From Phytoseiulus persimilis (lineage: Eukaryota > Arthropoda > Arachnida > Mesostigmata > Phytoseiidae), in assembly GCA_037576195.1 (NCBI GenBank), contig CM075103.1, positions 21,204,001 through 21,268,000 of the forward strand: a stretch of 64,000 nucleotides of DNA. Reading direction: 5' to 3'. Under the pieces are notes generated by a model. The model saw only the letters and a list, made by a program, of their open reading frames with translations. It was not told the DNA's origin and ran no database searches. The translations under genes and the position numbers were made by a program. Below, one piece after another: positions 11,128-22,555 of the stretch. Numbering within the stretch: position 1 is the first letter of the stretch; every line of letters starts with the position of its first letter.

Positions 11128-12578
11128 TATATGGCCGCTCACCGGAAACAATCCTGCTCCTGATGGAAGCTTCTCTATCGGCAGCTTCGGATTCCGGGAC
11201 GGTTCCAGCTCCACGTCCGTACTTAGCGGAGTCCTCATGTACCACCATTGATTGGGAACCCTCGTCGCGCGATGAGCTGGCATACGCCGCCTTGAATGAA
11301 CTCACCACGGTTTTCCAACAACCTTTCTCGGCTGCATCAGAAATAGCCTAACGGACTGATTGTCCACCGGAAAATTTCGGAATGCCAATGGTTGATTCGT
11401 ATTCGGGTTGCCTCAGAATGCACGAGACACCAGTGGGTTCTGGCGAAATGCTATGCTCCGCAGAGATAGGGATGAAACCTCAGGAAACTCGAAGTACTGA
11501 TATCTTGGGAACCAGTGAAGGTACAGCGCCGGCAAAGAGAAAAACTTTGTGAGCCTCTTCGCTAGGACCACCGAACGCGTCGGCCTCTCTGTCGGTCGAA
11601 AGGGATGGAGCACTCGGGTGGTTCATCAGAAAAGAGATAGGTGACAACTTCCTCGTACATCGCTCTCCTTGGAGTCTACTAGCAGGCCAAGTCTCATCCC
11701 GGTGCGAGATGGCGCGGCAGAGGATTTTACGCCCGTACATAGCCGGTGGGGCGACTGGTCTCCAGAACTCGCTCAAAACCCGGGATGAACTAAATAGAAG
11801 TCATCAATTCAAAAAGTGTGGTAACATTGACCCCGGAATCACATCCATAGACCCCTGGAAGTATGGCCAGATCGTCATCGAAATTGTCAAGGTTTGAGCA
11901 AGGTGTTCAAAGGAATCATGGACACGCTCAAAGTTTCAAAGCTCAACTCATAGGCTCGTTCGCTCGTTATCCGATAGAATGCTAAGGAGCAGACTCTTAC
12001 TCAGAAACGAGGGTCGGCGACAGCATGCTCCCCGACATTTCGGGAGTTCCCTAACAAATCACGAAAAAAAATTACAGCCCCGAGGAGCTGGGTGGTCTTG
12101 CCCTAGAATTTGAAGGAACGGTTCTCGAATCGAAACGTGCCAGGAGTCATTCCGTATAAGAATTCCGAAACAAATCGAGTGCATGGAAAGAATTCAATGG
12201 AACATGGAAAAACTCGTGATTCAGAATGAATTATAGTGACAGTGGACGTTTTTTCTTTCTGCCACGGCGACTTCACGGTCGATCCCATGACACAATGAGA
12301 TGGAATTCCTGTATAGAGTCGCGGAAAGATTGGAGGAGCCGGATATTGATTCGTTTCGGGCCTCTTCACGTGAAACTGGTGCTGCCTATCCGGACGAGAT
12401 CGCAATCATCAAGTAATCAGAGCTGCACGGTTTCGATGACTCAGCAGGTTACTCTGTTGGGAACGTTGCTTGGACATTCCCCGACCTTCCTCATCCGGAT
12501 TTTCCATTTCAGACTCGTGTGATGTATGGTCCTCTCTGAATTTCTGTCCTGGCATCTCCTCCGCGTTTGTTCGCCTGA
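11128..12578. other. Mostly unassigned; one 45-bp-family fragment
   Basis: At 11818-11885 there is about one and a half units of the 45-bp family (ACATTGACCCCGGAATCACA, then CTGGAAGTATGGCCAGAT). From about 12100 to 12578 the minus strand may hold decayed Copia pol downstream of the protease, but I see no motif that proves it. Confidence 0.4.
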
Positions 12579-13162
12579 TCAAATCGTCATATTTCGTTTT
12601 CCTCGAGCAGAATCTTCCTTCATCGCGCCAACCTCAAGGATGGGGTTATGCCTGCCTAACGGGCAGCTTCTGAGCTTACTCCCTGAGTTCTTGAAACACG
12701 CCACTAATGTACCGGAAACACTCGTAAAGCCCTTTCGACTGAATTGCTTCACAGAAACAAGGTTTACACTCAAATCAGGAACGGAAATGATATCCATCAA
12801 GCGGGTGAGGTACCACTTGCCTTGGACGCCACATTTCAGCAGAACATCGGCGACACCTTTCGCTTCGAGAACCTCACCATTGGCTATAGCGACTGACTTT
12901 TTAGGCCCGTCGGTGTTGAAGTTGACGAAGAGTTCCTTATTTCTCGTCATGAGGACGCTTGCTCCGGAGTCCATGAACCAATCGTCTTACTCACCAGCAG
13001 AACAACACAACACTCTTCCGATGTTCTGGCTCCTCACCTCGGCGACATTCCCGCGCTCTCCTATATCTCCTATATGTCCAAATCTCTGGCACCGTCTGCA
13101 CGTACCTTGGAACCTCTGACCGAATTCGACCGATTTCAGCTACCGTTCCTGTACTTGGACTG
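12579..13162 (-). pseudogene. Copia (Ty1-type) pol fragment: Gag zinc knuckle and protease
   Basis: The minus strand reads CRRCQRFGHIGD, a CCHC knuckle whose last Cys is lost. Then come an in-frame TAA just before DDWFMDSGAS, and the protease motif DSGAS followed by a segment with NLVSVKQFSRKGF. This order (knuckle, WxxDSGAS, LxSVxQ) is that of Ty1/copia polyproteins. The frame ends at 12579 and no integrase or reverse transcriptase is recognisable beyond. The fragment is the downstream half of the Copia copy whose gag lies at 16474-17130; hAT-1 sits between them. It is inactive: the stop, the degenerate knuckle and the missing pol are all visible. Confidence 0.75.
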
Positions 13163-13183
13163 ATTGTGAGTAGGGCTTCCAAA

Positions 13184-13275
13184 TAACCGCATTTTCAGAA
13201 ACCGCGGTTCGCGGTTAGCGGATAACCGCGGAGGCAAAACCGCGGTTTCTAACCGCAGGTAACCGCATGTTCTGA
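13184..13275. repeat. Subterminal AACCGCGGTT repeats, left end of hAT-1
   Basis: Several copies of AACCGC, ACCGCGGTT and GCGGTTAGCGG in both orientations lie just inside the left terminus. Subterminal repeats of this kind are transposase-binding sites in other hAT elements; here that role is inferred. Confidence 0.8.
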
Positions 13276-13360
13276 ACTACTTCAAAACAGCCAGTCAAAA
13301 CAGTTCTTCGAGCCAAAACACGGTAGCGATCGTTCATCGTGGGAGAGTGGTGTCATTTAT

Positions 13361-15703
13361 CTATATTACTTCATTTTGAAACGCTTTCCTCAGAACGAAA
13401 ATCGCGTCGAGTGTCGACGGATTCAAACTAGCTCGATGTTCCCCAAGCAACAGCTTTACAACACTGAAATCTTGTTCCGGGCGCACCGAGGTTGGAGGAA
13501 TGCTCAATAGGATCTCTCTGCTCAGACTTAGAAGGCGACCTTGCCCTCCGCCGTTTTTGTAAAGCGCGTACTCCTTTCTTGGGTCTTCTTTCGTGGAGCA
13601 CTTGCTCTTCCCCTTATACACTTCTGGAGTTGTCGGAATGGTGAGGATCGAGTCCCACGTGAGCGGCACCTGAGAAAAGAAGCAAGGATATGGAATGTGT
13701 CCTCAAGACTTCATATTCGCGCACTAGAAAGTCGCCAGCGCCAAGGAGAGCTCACCGGTGGGGGTTCTTCATCGCTGCTCTGAGATGCATAGGAATCCTC
13801 TTCTTCGAGAATTTCCGTCAGAATGTCAAGGATTTCTTTCGTGGACGGCTTCTTCTGGCCTATTCTACTTTCCAGTGAGTAATCGTAGTTTCGATGAACA
13901 AGAATCTGGAGAATCGTTGACAAAATGGTTCGTCGCTTCAGAACCTCGACTTTCAAATTTTCATGGAGCTTCGAAGCCAGCGTCGACTCTACTTGTTCGA
14001 GACTGTTGAACAGTAGGGTGAGAACGTTGTCTGCGAGCAACAGATTGGAGTCCTTCCTGCAGAGGGCGAGAATCGCCTGCTTGAAGGGACCCAGGAGCGA
14101 AGCAATATCTTGGAGAGCAGCTGCGTCGCTTCCACTCACGAGTGTACTGTCATGCCGCGACAGGACGTAGTTGAGTGCTGGTCGGATTTCCAAGCTTCTC
14201 TTTATCATGTTGAAAGTACTGTACCATCGGGTCCGAATGTCGAGAATCGGGCGAAGTTCGCGTCCGTTAAATTCCTGCTTGGAAGTCGTGATCCTGATCT
14301 CGTCCATCATAACAGGCGTTTTCTTGAACGTTCGACAAACCTTCCGGAGACGAGCCACAGCGTCTCCAAGCACAACTTCAAAGGTCTCCGGGTTCTCATC
14401 AGACGCGGGTTCCCCTTCTTCTCCTGTGTCCTCCGCGGTTCTCTCTGCACCTGCTTCACACTGAGCAACAAGCAGCACAACATTATACGCCAGAGATTCG
14501 TTCCCGTAAATGACTTTGTTCACAACCAAGTTGATTCCATGGGCCAAACATTTCTGCTTATGAAGACCCATTTCTTCAACTGCTTTGAGTACGTTGGCAG
14601 CCCCGTCAGTGGCTGCGGCCACAAAATCCTTTGTCGAAAGATTAGACAGAGCCAGCCGGTGGGTGATAGCAGTTTTCAAATACTCTGCCGTTGCTCGGCT
14701 TTCCACTCTGATGAGTCCAAGCGGGGCAACCCTCGACGGACCCAGGATCGGCGCGTTGTGATGGACGTTCACCGTCAAGTATCGATCTGTTCCCACAAGA
14801 GTCGCTTCGTCGAAGGACAGAACGAATTTGTGCCCTGAGAACCAAGCTTCGCATCAGCCAAAGTAGTCGGGTGCATGACGACATAAGTATACAAGGTTTC
14901 AGAACTCGAATAATCCAAACCTTCCGCGCGGACTGCTGAGAGCTTCTGTCGGATGTGGTGTCTTATCATTTCGGAATCCTCATGCAGATATTTTGAGACG
15001 GTTGTCCCCTATCTGGGAGGTGGTCCTTCGCCCGGGTATGCACGACTCAGCAGTCTTCTTATTGTTTCCGACGCAACGACTTGATTTATCGACATATTTG
15101 ACTCGCAGATCAAGCTCAACATATCTTTTCTCTGCGTGGTCTTTGCGGCGAGGAACTGATCCAAACGGAGTTGTTTCGTCTTTCTCTTTGGTGGTATTTC
15201 CTCAGAACTCCCAAAAGGTTGAGACTCCTCTTCCTCCAGGTCGAAGCGAACCCCGTTTTCAGCCGTTGGGCGACTTGCTCGGCTCCCCTCGCCTACCGAC
15301 TCGCAATTGGCGGGCTGCGTGTCTTTTTCGATATGATGTTTTTTCCGAAGATGAGCGATCATAGAACTCGTTGACCTGTCATTCTTGAGCACCTGGGAAC
15401 CGGGCGGGGAAACTGATTGATAAACGGACACCGGGATTCACCCTCCTCTTTGAGCGGGAGACGATTTTGAAGCCTCAGAGAGAGGCTGTCAGGAGAACAT
15501 ATGATGAAAGACCGTGACGCCGAAATACTCACATTTGAACATATTGTACACCGAACCGCTTTCTCCTCTTTGTTCCTTTGGAAATAACGCCAAACCCAGC
15601 TCCTCGCTGATTGACTCTCTACATTTTGGAAGCCTCTCATCGAGGGAACGAGTGACGAGGGAATTAAATTACTTGTATCTTCGACGGCCTGCTGGTGTTG
15701 CAT
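13361..15703 (-). pseudogene. hAT-1 transposase with one nonsense codon
   Basis: Exon 1 (15703-15533) begins near MQHQQAVED and carries the first half of a BED finger (SWVWRYF, then VRCTICSN). The intron at 15393-15532 has GT-AG ends in phase 0. Exon 2 resumes at VLKNDRSTSSMIAHLRKKHH, completing the BED Cys/His set. Exon 2 contains an in-frame TAG (15007-15009) in a conserved stretch before GTTVSKYLHEDSE. A second intron lies at about 14845-14900. The catalytic core follows (GHKFVLSFDEATLVGTDRYL, CLAHGINLVV, DIRTRWYSTFNMIKRSLEIR). The last intron is 13670-13755 (GT-AG, phase 0). The C-terminal dimerisation domain (IPPTSVRPEQDFSVVK...FVLRKAF) ends at 13361. It would cut and join transposon ends in the nucleus. 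Apart from the TAG the gene looks well preserved, so loss of function is recent or translation depends on readthrough. Confidence 0.85.
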
Positions 15704-16319
15704 GGTGTTGCAACTTGTGATTCAAAGCGAAAATGCAACGAGGGATGCGAGGTGAAATCGTACAAGCAAACCAGACCTAGACGGTTTGCGAAAACCTTAC
15801 GATCGATCTCTCTCGTGAGATTCGAAACCCGATTCATTCGAAACAAACGCAGCTGACCAACCACGCCGGTCGGAACATTCGAAGAATTGCACGTCTTGAT
15901 TCTAGACATTGAGACTTTCAAGGAAGTGTAATGTGAGCTCTGTGTGTTCGTGATAGCTCGAAAAGCGCAGCGGCTCCTGGCGCGGAGAGAGAGGGTGGAG
16001 CCGCCGGAAATCAGAAACAGAGAGGGACGGACAGCAAAATTAGTGGATCGAGAATAAACGTGTGGAGAAGAGATGCTCGAGAATCCGTTGTTTTGTGTGC
16101 TAACTGAAGGATCCACGTGATCCCTGAGTTGCCTCAAGCGGGCTATCCTACGAATACACACACAAATACAACAGATTCAATATGAGATCGTTGGGTGATG
16201 CTCAAAAATGGCTGATAATATAATCAGTTCAGCGCGAGAGTAGGCTAAGGCCTTGAACATAAAGACTCTGAAGTTTTTCTTCCTGGTGTGTTCCATTTCT
16301 AGCGACGAATATTACGGTC

Positions 16320-16456
16320 ACGGCTGCGGTTTCTCTTCGCGGGAAACCGCGGGATTCTTGCGGTTTTCGGCGGAGAATAACCGCAAGCATCATGCGGTTA
16401 ACCGCGGTTATAAACCGCAGGCATCATGCGGTAAAAACCGCGGTTAAAAACCGCTG
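16320..16456. repeat. Subterminal AACCGCGGTT repeats, right end of hAT-1
   Basis: About eight AACCGC/GCGGTT motifs with CATCATGCGGT spacers lie just inside the right terminus and mirror the cluster at the left end. Confidence 0.8.
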
Positions 16457-16473
16457 GAAGGCCTAATTGTGAG

Positions 16474-17130
16474 TCACTTCGGCACCTTTTTGGAGCTGAC
16501 GACCTGCCAATGCCGACTCCTGCTTCTGCAGTTCTTGTCGCGTGGCCTCAGCCAACAGCCTTTCTTTCACCATCTCGGTCATGACGTCGTGCCCTCTTCA
16601 CCAATACCTGGGATGTTCTGAATCAGAGGATCGAACTCCTCGGGTAACTCCATCGGAATCAGTCCCGCCAACAAGCGATCTTTAACGTCGCCGTCGATGG
16701 CCCTCGGCTTTTGCGCTGCACTAATTTTCCTATTGAGGTACTCTTCCATCCGTTTACAGTCACTGAATCGAACAGTTGTCAGTTCATCTAGCAAAGCTAC
16801 TCCTCTATGAAGACCGCTCGGCTGTTACATTTTTTCAAGTTCATCCCAAATTTCCTTCCCGGTCCTCTTCTCCCGTATTGATGAGAACAGATTGCTCATG
16901 ATACCTGACACGATGGCTCCTTTCGCCCTCTTTTCGTGACGCTCGTTTGTCCATGTGCCGTCAACGAAGTCCAGAGATCGCAATTGAACGAATGCGCCTT
17001 AATTTCGAACTTCCTGTCGAGGTAATTGCATGCTCCCCTTAATTTCTCGAACGAACTTGGCACTGCAACTGAAATCTCTGTGTCGTTTCGTCGATCTGTA
17101 CCTTTGTGAGACTCCATTGGATGATACGCT
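16474..17130 (-). pseudogene. Copia gag fragment
   Basis: Two minus-strand blocks resemble Copia gag. The N-terminal one has FEKLRGACNYLDRKFEIKAH and CDLWTSL. The UBN2-like one has VSGIMSNLFSSIREKRTGKE, LLDELTTVRFSDCKRMEEYL and DRLLAGLIPMELPEEFDPLI. Frames are broken between them, with an in-frame stop near 16826. Joined to the fragment at 12579-13162 across the hAT-1 duplication, the order is gag, knuckle, protease. I could not define LTRs or a start codon. Confidence 0.75.
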
Positions 17131-17870
17131 CCTGCTGCGAAGAATCAGTGTGCTCGAATCGCCGCTCGGTGCCAATGCGAGTCCCAGACAGGCTACAGGC
17201 TCATTGAGGTGATTCGGGAGCACCGATCCGTGATATCACCGAACCGTCTGGTTCACTGAATCACTTGTTGACCACGGAGTACACCGGCCGTCGGTGGCTT
17301 CGACGATTAACTCCCAGACAGCGGAGCAATCGCTGATCGATTCTGGTTTTCCCCTTCCGGTGAAAAAGAACAAGGTGTTCTGACAGCGTATTCTGCGAAT
17401 AGTACTAGAGCTGGAGGTGAAGGTTCCTCTTCAGTTCTAGCAGGTTGACCTCGAGAACTTCAAGATTTCTGTAGCAGCTACATTTTTGCTCAGTTCGAAC
17501 TGGGCACCGTAGATGCGGAACAGAGAGGACGTGAGCGAGGCTGAAGAAGTAGGCAGGCTGAGCTGAACGAAGGTGCGATTCCTCCCTGCTGAACCAATCC
17601 CGACCGCTCCGCTGTTGGGAGAGGAGGATTTCGGCTTCACGCTCTTGAACTTCATGCTTTTCGGGCTCGATTTTTCGGTTTCATGCATTTCGGGCTCGAT
17701 TTTTCGGGTTCCAGGGTATACACTGCGTGAGCTTATTCTGGAGGGTCTCCGAAAACTACTTCTTGGTAATCACCTTCTTTCTCTTTGGAAGTCCTGAGCC
17801 CATAACCTGATGAGTTACCATCAAGGATTGGGTAACTCATCAACTTTTTTCAGAAAACCAATCGAAAATT
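17131..17870. other. No recognisable gene
   Basis: Probably includes the decayed 5' part of the Copia copy. A pair of direct repeats at about 17652-17710 (TTTTCGGGCTCGATTTTTCGG-like, abbreviated) is the only structure seen. Confidence 0.4.
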
Positions 17871-17878
17871 GAGCTCGG

Positions 17879-18275
17879 TCAGTTTCCCTCTCCGGGACAA
17901 AAAGTTTGAGAAGCTTGATCCTCGTATGAAGGGGAAAATGGCCGGATCGACCCAGCAGCTCCGAAGATGGGTAGTTTGGTCGAATCTGGAAACTTTTCGA
18001 CATCGGAAAATTTTTCGAATTCGGCTTCCTTGAGGAGATGAGGGGCGAATGCATCCAGGACGCGTTTTGTCAAGCTCTTGACGTAAAGGTCGAAACGATC
18101 GTTCGTCCTCCTCCTGGAACCTGAGCTGGAAATCTGGAGTTGCCGGGCTATCGAGGAGCCTCCCATCCCGCGTCGAGCCTCACACACCCTAAGCGGATCA
18201 CTTTTCACCCACTTATGAGCAAAAGGAGGGAGGGAAAGGAAGATCCCGACTTACGATGACCACCCTGTATATATC
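17879..18275 (-). pseudogene. Possible Tc1/mariner remnant (5' end and helix-turn-helix)
   Basis: The minus strand starts with TATACAGGGTGGTC at about 18275, resembling a common Tc1/mariner terminus next to TA. It runs into a frame with RVCEARRGMGGSSIARQLQI, which looks like a helix-turn-helix of the transposase DNA-binding domain. No catalytic DDE part follows, so only a 5' fragment seems to remain. The family call rests on the terminus plus this one motif. Confidence 0.4.
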
Positions 18276-19727
18276 AGAGAGGCCATCCATACTAGAAGGC
18301 ATTTCTGAGTCACGAATACGAATGGAACGACGATCGTATAGAGGGATAGATGATATTTCCCGATGCTTCATTGAAGTTCAAGGCATCTTAAAGGGAGATC
18401 ATATCAAAGAAGAGCAGAATACTATGTCTCCTTTCGGCGAATGCCTGGCCCTGCTCGGCGACTCATCACTAGATTTCCCATATGAGCGGACATTCGTCTG
18501 GCGGACATCTTGCCTGCAACCGGATAGGGAGGCGGACATGCAAATTCCGGACTTTCTCTAAATGAGTTAAGCATGTATTGAAGGAGGACCTCCTTGACCA
18601 AAATGGCTCAGGGACCGTCATAGCCTCTTCATGAGCTGAATCGATGAGAGCCTCTCCATGTTCGATCGTGACAAACTAATTCTCCCCACCGGAAAAACGT
18701 TCTTGTACATGAAAAACGATCATTCCACTCCCAGATTGGAGAGGGAAGCGCGTTTAAACACTTCGGAGTCTTTCGCTGACATTCTGCAGTTAATCCGGAA
18801 TCGGGATCCCTGCCCGTGATTTCCTTGAGCCGTATCGCGGAAGGACTTCTGAGAGTTCTCTGAATCGAGCTAAGGGTGCCGATCTGGCGATTCCGAAAGT
18901 TGCCCAATCAAATCTAGCTGGACTGCCAGGTCTGGGTCATCGACCAAAGATTTCAGCGACGAACTGTCCGCAGGTTTTGTTTGAATCCTCGCGACGAACA
19001 ATTCGATTTCCTCAGAATTCTCATGAGGGAGGAGTGCGGTGCTCAGAAATGCACCCGGCGTGTGATCACTGGCTCAGGTGGTTCCATATCGACAGGGATA
19101 CCAGAGGGCGCCACCTCGGTCGCGGAGTATGTTTCGCGATATTCTTCGAAACTCCGTTACCACAGTCAATGCACAGCCCCGCAGAGAATGAGCGCTCTGT
19201 TGCCCGAAAACCATCGAACCCTTCCATGGGTTAATTCATTCAGAGCCATGGCCGACCACTCGATCTGGAATCGTGTCTGAAAACCGGACCTCATCTCGGT
19301 TCCTCAAGGAAACCGGACACACGGACGGAAAATGATATGTCCGGTCATATGGGAGCTCTACTCATCACAGCTTGTGGAACTTCGCTGAGGTGAGCTCCTC
19401 GGTGCTCAAAATCTGGTAGCTGTCAGACCATGCACCTAGCGACATCCTCGTTCCTCGTGAGCTTCTGTTGGCCAGGAGATGCGGAATTAATCGATCATCA
19501 TTTGAGCTGCTGGCGACGGACGATACAACCTTTGAATACTTGAGTGTTTTACCCAGGAACGCTTGTTCCCCCGAGAGAGTACGAATTACAGGCATAGCAA
19601 GAACTTATCGTCACCTTTATCGCAAAACTCTAGCTCGAAAGACAGTGGCATATCAATTTGAAAAACCCTAAATAAATGCAAGTCCAACAACGAGCAAACA
19701 TAATTCTACACCCATCCTGCCACCAAC
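18276..19727. other. No recognisable gene
   Basis: Short frames only. It would contain the 3' untranslated region of the kinase gene (minus strand), but I found no clear AATAAA on that strand. Confidence 0.45.
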
Positions 19728-20759
19728 TCAATATTCTTCCCAGCTGGATTGACTTTCCGGAATCAGTTTCTTCTCTTCTTTCGTCCAGTTGAGGAGCTCG
19801 AGAACCTTCGTCCCATCATCTAGTCTCTGGTCCGTATGGACGTTGGCGAAATATCGATGAAACAAAGCATCCCAGGCAGCGATACGATTATCTGGATTGT
19901 ATTGCAGGAGCCGCAGTGCGAAGTTGTATGCTCCTGCGTCGCCAACACTCTGAGCTGTCACTGGCTCAACCGATTCGTCGATGCTGCTCCTGTTTTGCAA
20001 GAAGGACACATCGAATTTGGGCTTGATAACTTCCAGATCAACAGGACTCGGAGGGCCCAGCTTGGCCGCATACTTCGCCAGTTGATCGAACGAATCTTTC
20101 CCCTCAAAGCATACTTCGAGTTTGATGAGCTCGAGCAGGATGCATCCCGCGCTCCAAATGTCAACATTCACCGTGTATTTATCAGAGCCCATGAGCAACT
20201 CCGGAGCCCGGTACCAACGCGAGCATATGTAGGGTTGATTCTTGGAGCCGTCATTGATGACCTTCGCCGAGCCAAAATCGCAGATTTTCAGCTCGGCGGT
20301 ATCATCGTTGACGACAATATTTTCAGATTTGATATCTCGGTGAGCGATATCTCGGCGGTGCATGAACGCGAGGCCCCTGAGCAACTGAAACATGTACACA
20401 TTTCGTTTCAGCCGGGGTATTTCGTTCTCCTTTCGGGAGTACTCCCTAATCAGCTGGGTGAGATTTGAAGGCATGTAATCCATGAATGATAAACAGTATT
20501 TGTTCCGCTTCACTTTGTAATAATACAATTTTACAAGGTTTGGATGCGTCATGTGCAATGCCATCGTGATTTCTCGGAACTTGTTTCTCGGGCTGAGCCG
20601 CTGCTCTTTGAACGCCAGAACCTTCCCATCGGATGTCCTGACGCGATAAACTGTTCCGAATGTGCCGATCCCCAGGAGAGTCTCCAAAGTGAATTTCAGC
20701 TTGACTCTTCTGCCGGTCTTTACTGAAGTCGCATGAACCACCTCATAGCTCTTGCCCAT
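19728..20759 (-). CDS. GSK3/Shaggy-like serine/threonine protein kinase, intronless
   Basis: 343 residues, starting at the only ATG in a frame that is closed upstream by a TGA. The kinase landmarks are all present: glycine loop GIGTFGTVY (30-38), ATP-binding Lys51 in AFKEQ, Glu63, HRDIKSEN (140-147), DFGSAK (161-166), YICSRWYRAPE (177-187) and DIWSAGC (200-206). YICSR(Y)YRAPE and DFGSAK are signatures of glycogen synthase kinase 3, which phosphorylates primed Ser/Thr substrates in Wnt and metabolic signalling. The activation-loop Tyr (177) and the Arg of the primed-phosphate pocket are kept; one Tyr of the motif is Trp182. The N-terminus is short, without the inhibitory-Ser region of typical GSK3, and the tail is short. 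The gene is intact and uninterrupted in a region full of insertions. It could be a retrocopy that stayed functional or a divergent, tissue-specific paralogue. Confidence 0.9.
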   Translation of the reverse strand: MGKSYEVVHATSVKTGRRVKLKFTLETLLGIGTFGTVYRVRTSDGKVLAFKEQRLSPRNKFREITMALHMTHPNLVKLYYYKVKRNKYCLSFMDYMPSNLTQLIREYSRKENEIPRLKRNVYMFQLLRGLAFMHRRDIAHRDIKSENIVVNDDTAELKICDFGSAKVINDGSKNQPYICSRWYRAPELLMGSDKYTVNVDIWSAGCILLELIKLEVCFEGKDSFDQLAKYAAKLGPPSPVDLEVIKPKFDVSFLQNRSSIDESVEPVTAQSVGDAGAYNFALRLLQYNPDNRIAAWDALFHRYFANVHTDQRLDDGTKVLELLNWTKEEKKLIPESQSSWEEY

Positions 20760-20965
20760 AACTTCATTTATGTCGGGGAAAGATGCATGAATGATGGTCT
20801 CAGATCGGTTGATCCTCCGTCAATATCTGAAAGTCATAATTTCGGCCGCAAACGAAGATTCGATATTATTTATCTACCCAAGACGAACTGTTCCCCTGCA
20901 CCCTGAGACGAGAGTCTTTAGACGCTTGCGACTGCACCAAGTCCTCGTGCTCGGGCGACACTAGC
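20760..20965. other. Upstream region of the kinase gene
   Basis: Short spacer between the kinase start and an inverted-repeat-element arm. The reading frame is open for only about 17 codons before the kinase ATG, with a TGA near 20810. No promoter motif could be assigned. Confidence 0.4.
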
Positions 20966-21180
20966 CCGAACAATGTACAAGGTGTGTACTGTGAGCTGCA
21001 ACATTCTGGAGGTTCCCGTCTCTCGAGCTGTATTCCGGCCGCACTTGATCCGATCTCTCTGTTTGAAAATCGCATACTTCCGGGTGCCTGAAGCTGCGAG
21101 AGACGGTAATAGTAGACTCTGCGTCTCCATCCTCCGAATGTGTTTCGAAAATTATGGTCGGAGAAAATCCCCTTCTTCAC
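20966..21180. repeat. Solo arm related to the 26.1-27.4 kb inverted-repeat element
   Basis: GTACAAGGTGTGTACTGTGA and AGCTGCAACATTCTGGAGG, then GAGCTGTATTCC and TTGATCCGATC, parallel the arm starting near 26133 (AGCTGCAACTTTTTGGCGGC). No inverted partner was found nearby. Confidence 0.45.
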
Positions 21181-22555
21181 AATTCATTGCTCTATATCCC
21201 TGTAGAGACGGGTGAGCATCATTTCCTGAGGCTACATCCCGGCCGAGATGAGTTTGACTTCCCACTGCACGTCAGGAAGAAATGGGACGAAACTGTGCGC
21301 TTGAGTTGTCTTCTCAATCCCCTCCTCATTCAGCAACCATCAGGTTGCTACAGATCTACGAGAAGGACGATCGCAAACATCGTTCATCGCACGCGGAACG
21401 ATGCCTCGCTGACGTTATTTATCGAGGGGAGATCGCTCAAACAGGAAAATATGAAATGGAGCGAGCCACATGAAAATCCTGGCGAGCCGCGTTTCGTCTG
21501 CAAGGGTTTTCATGGATAACAATAGAGACTCGAAACCAGAAGCAATCTGTGGTGGATGAACCCTAAGGAGGAGTACGAGAAGACGCTCACTAAATCCCCG
21601 ATCCACATCCCACGCTCACACACAAGAGCGTCACTACTCACTACACGGACCTGGTACGGGAGGACAGTCCACCAAGTATGGAGCTCAGAGGAGTTTACAA
21701 TCGAACGGTACACGTTTTTAGCTCCAGTGGACCCATTGTGTTTTCTGGTGAATTTAATCATCATATCTCCCTCCTCATTTGACTCCAAAAGCGTTTCTAA
21801 TTCGCTCATTATTTTTGATTTTTATTTCCGTGTCGTCTGGGATATTTTGCGTTGTTCCAAGATCCATCGGTCTCGTGTGGGTCCTTGGAGAATTTTCCCC
21901 CCTTCCAATCCAGAACCTTGTGTTGGTTGGTTTGGGGGCCCAACATCTGCCACATCTCGCATCGACGGATGGATCACAAAAATGTTGTTTGACCTTAGTC
22001 TGTAGCATCCCTGCAACAGCGAGGGTTTATAGACGACTGCCTTGCGAGTTTTCATCCGATTCTACTGCGAGGACTCTCGTCTCTTTGGAGTGCCGATATT
22101 GGTCCGATGAGGATTTGAACTCCTTGTGCTGCTTCCCTACGGAGCCCAGCTCACTCTGTGCTACTTCATTGAACCCTTGGCGGTATAAATTCCATATGGG
22201 TACACCTGATGTCAGTCTGGTCATTCCGAGATGTTCCAAGTTGTGTCTCTCATTTGCTGCAATCTTGTTCTTGTAAAATATGAAGCCGTGAGGACAAGTT
22301 TTGGCAATCTGTTTGGTTCCAGTAGTATCCCCTCGAAATACAATCTATCAATTCGATACTGGCCTCGCTGGCTTCGGAGGAACGGTATCCACTCTTCGCT
22401 AGAGTGCAGAGTTGGATTCCCAAAGCCCATCTCCCGGCATCTCGAGATTGCGATGACTGGGGCGGCCAGGGGAGCCAGGCTCTCGTTCCAACACACACCG
22501 GCGTGAGGTTCAAGGAGCAGCATCACCGTTTGTTCAATCTCGCCCCTGATATCTC
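21181..22555. other. No recognisable gene
   Basis: Overlapping frames of 60-165 codons on both strands, none with a motif I know. None has clear coding support. Confidence 0.4.

Larger units (their letters stand above)
13171..16465 (-). mobile_element. Complete hAT DNA transposon (hAT-1), 3295 bp, inserted in Copia
   Basis: The terminal inverted repeats are TAGGGCTTCCA at 13171 and the complement of TAGGCCTTCCA ending at 16465. They are flanked by a perfect 8-bp duplication ATTGTGAG (13163-13170 and 16466-16473), the hAT hallmark. The insertion separates the gag and pol parts of a Copia element. Inside is a BED-type hAT transposase gene on the minus strand with three introns. Both ends are packed with AACCGCGGTT-like motifs. 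Confidence 0.93.

Noticed and set aside
12103-12405. Copia integrase or reverse transcriptase on the minus strand
   Set aside because: The frame contains EFLYGMTPG, vaguely like a Copia segment, but no catalytic motif; too weak to call.
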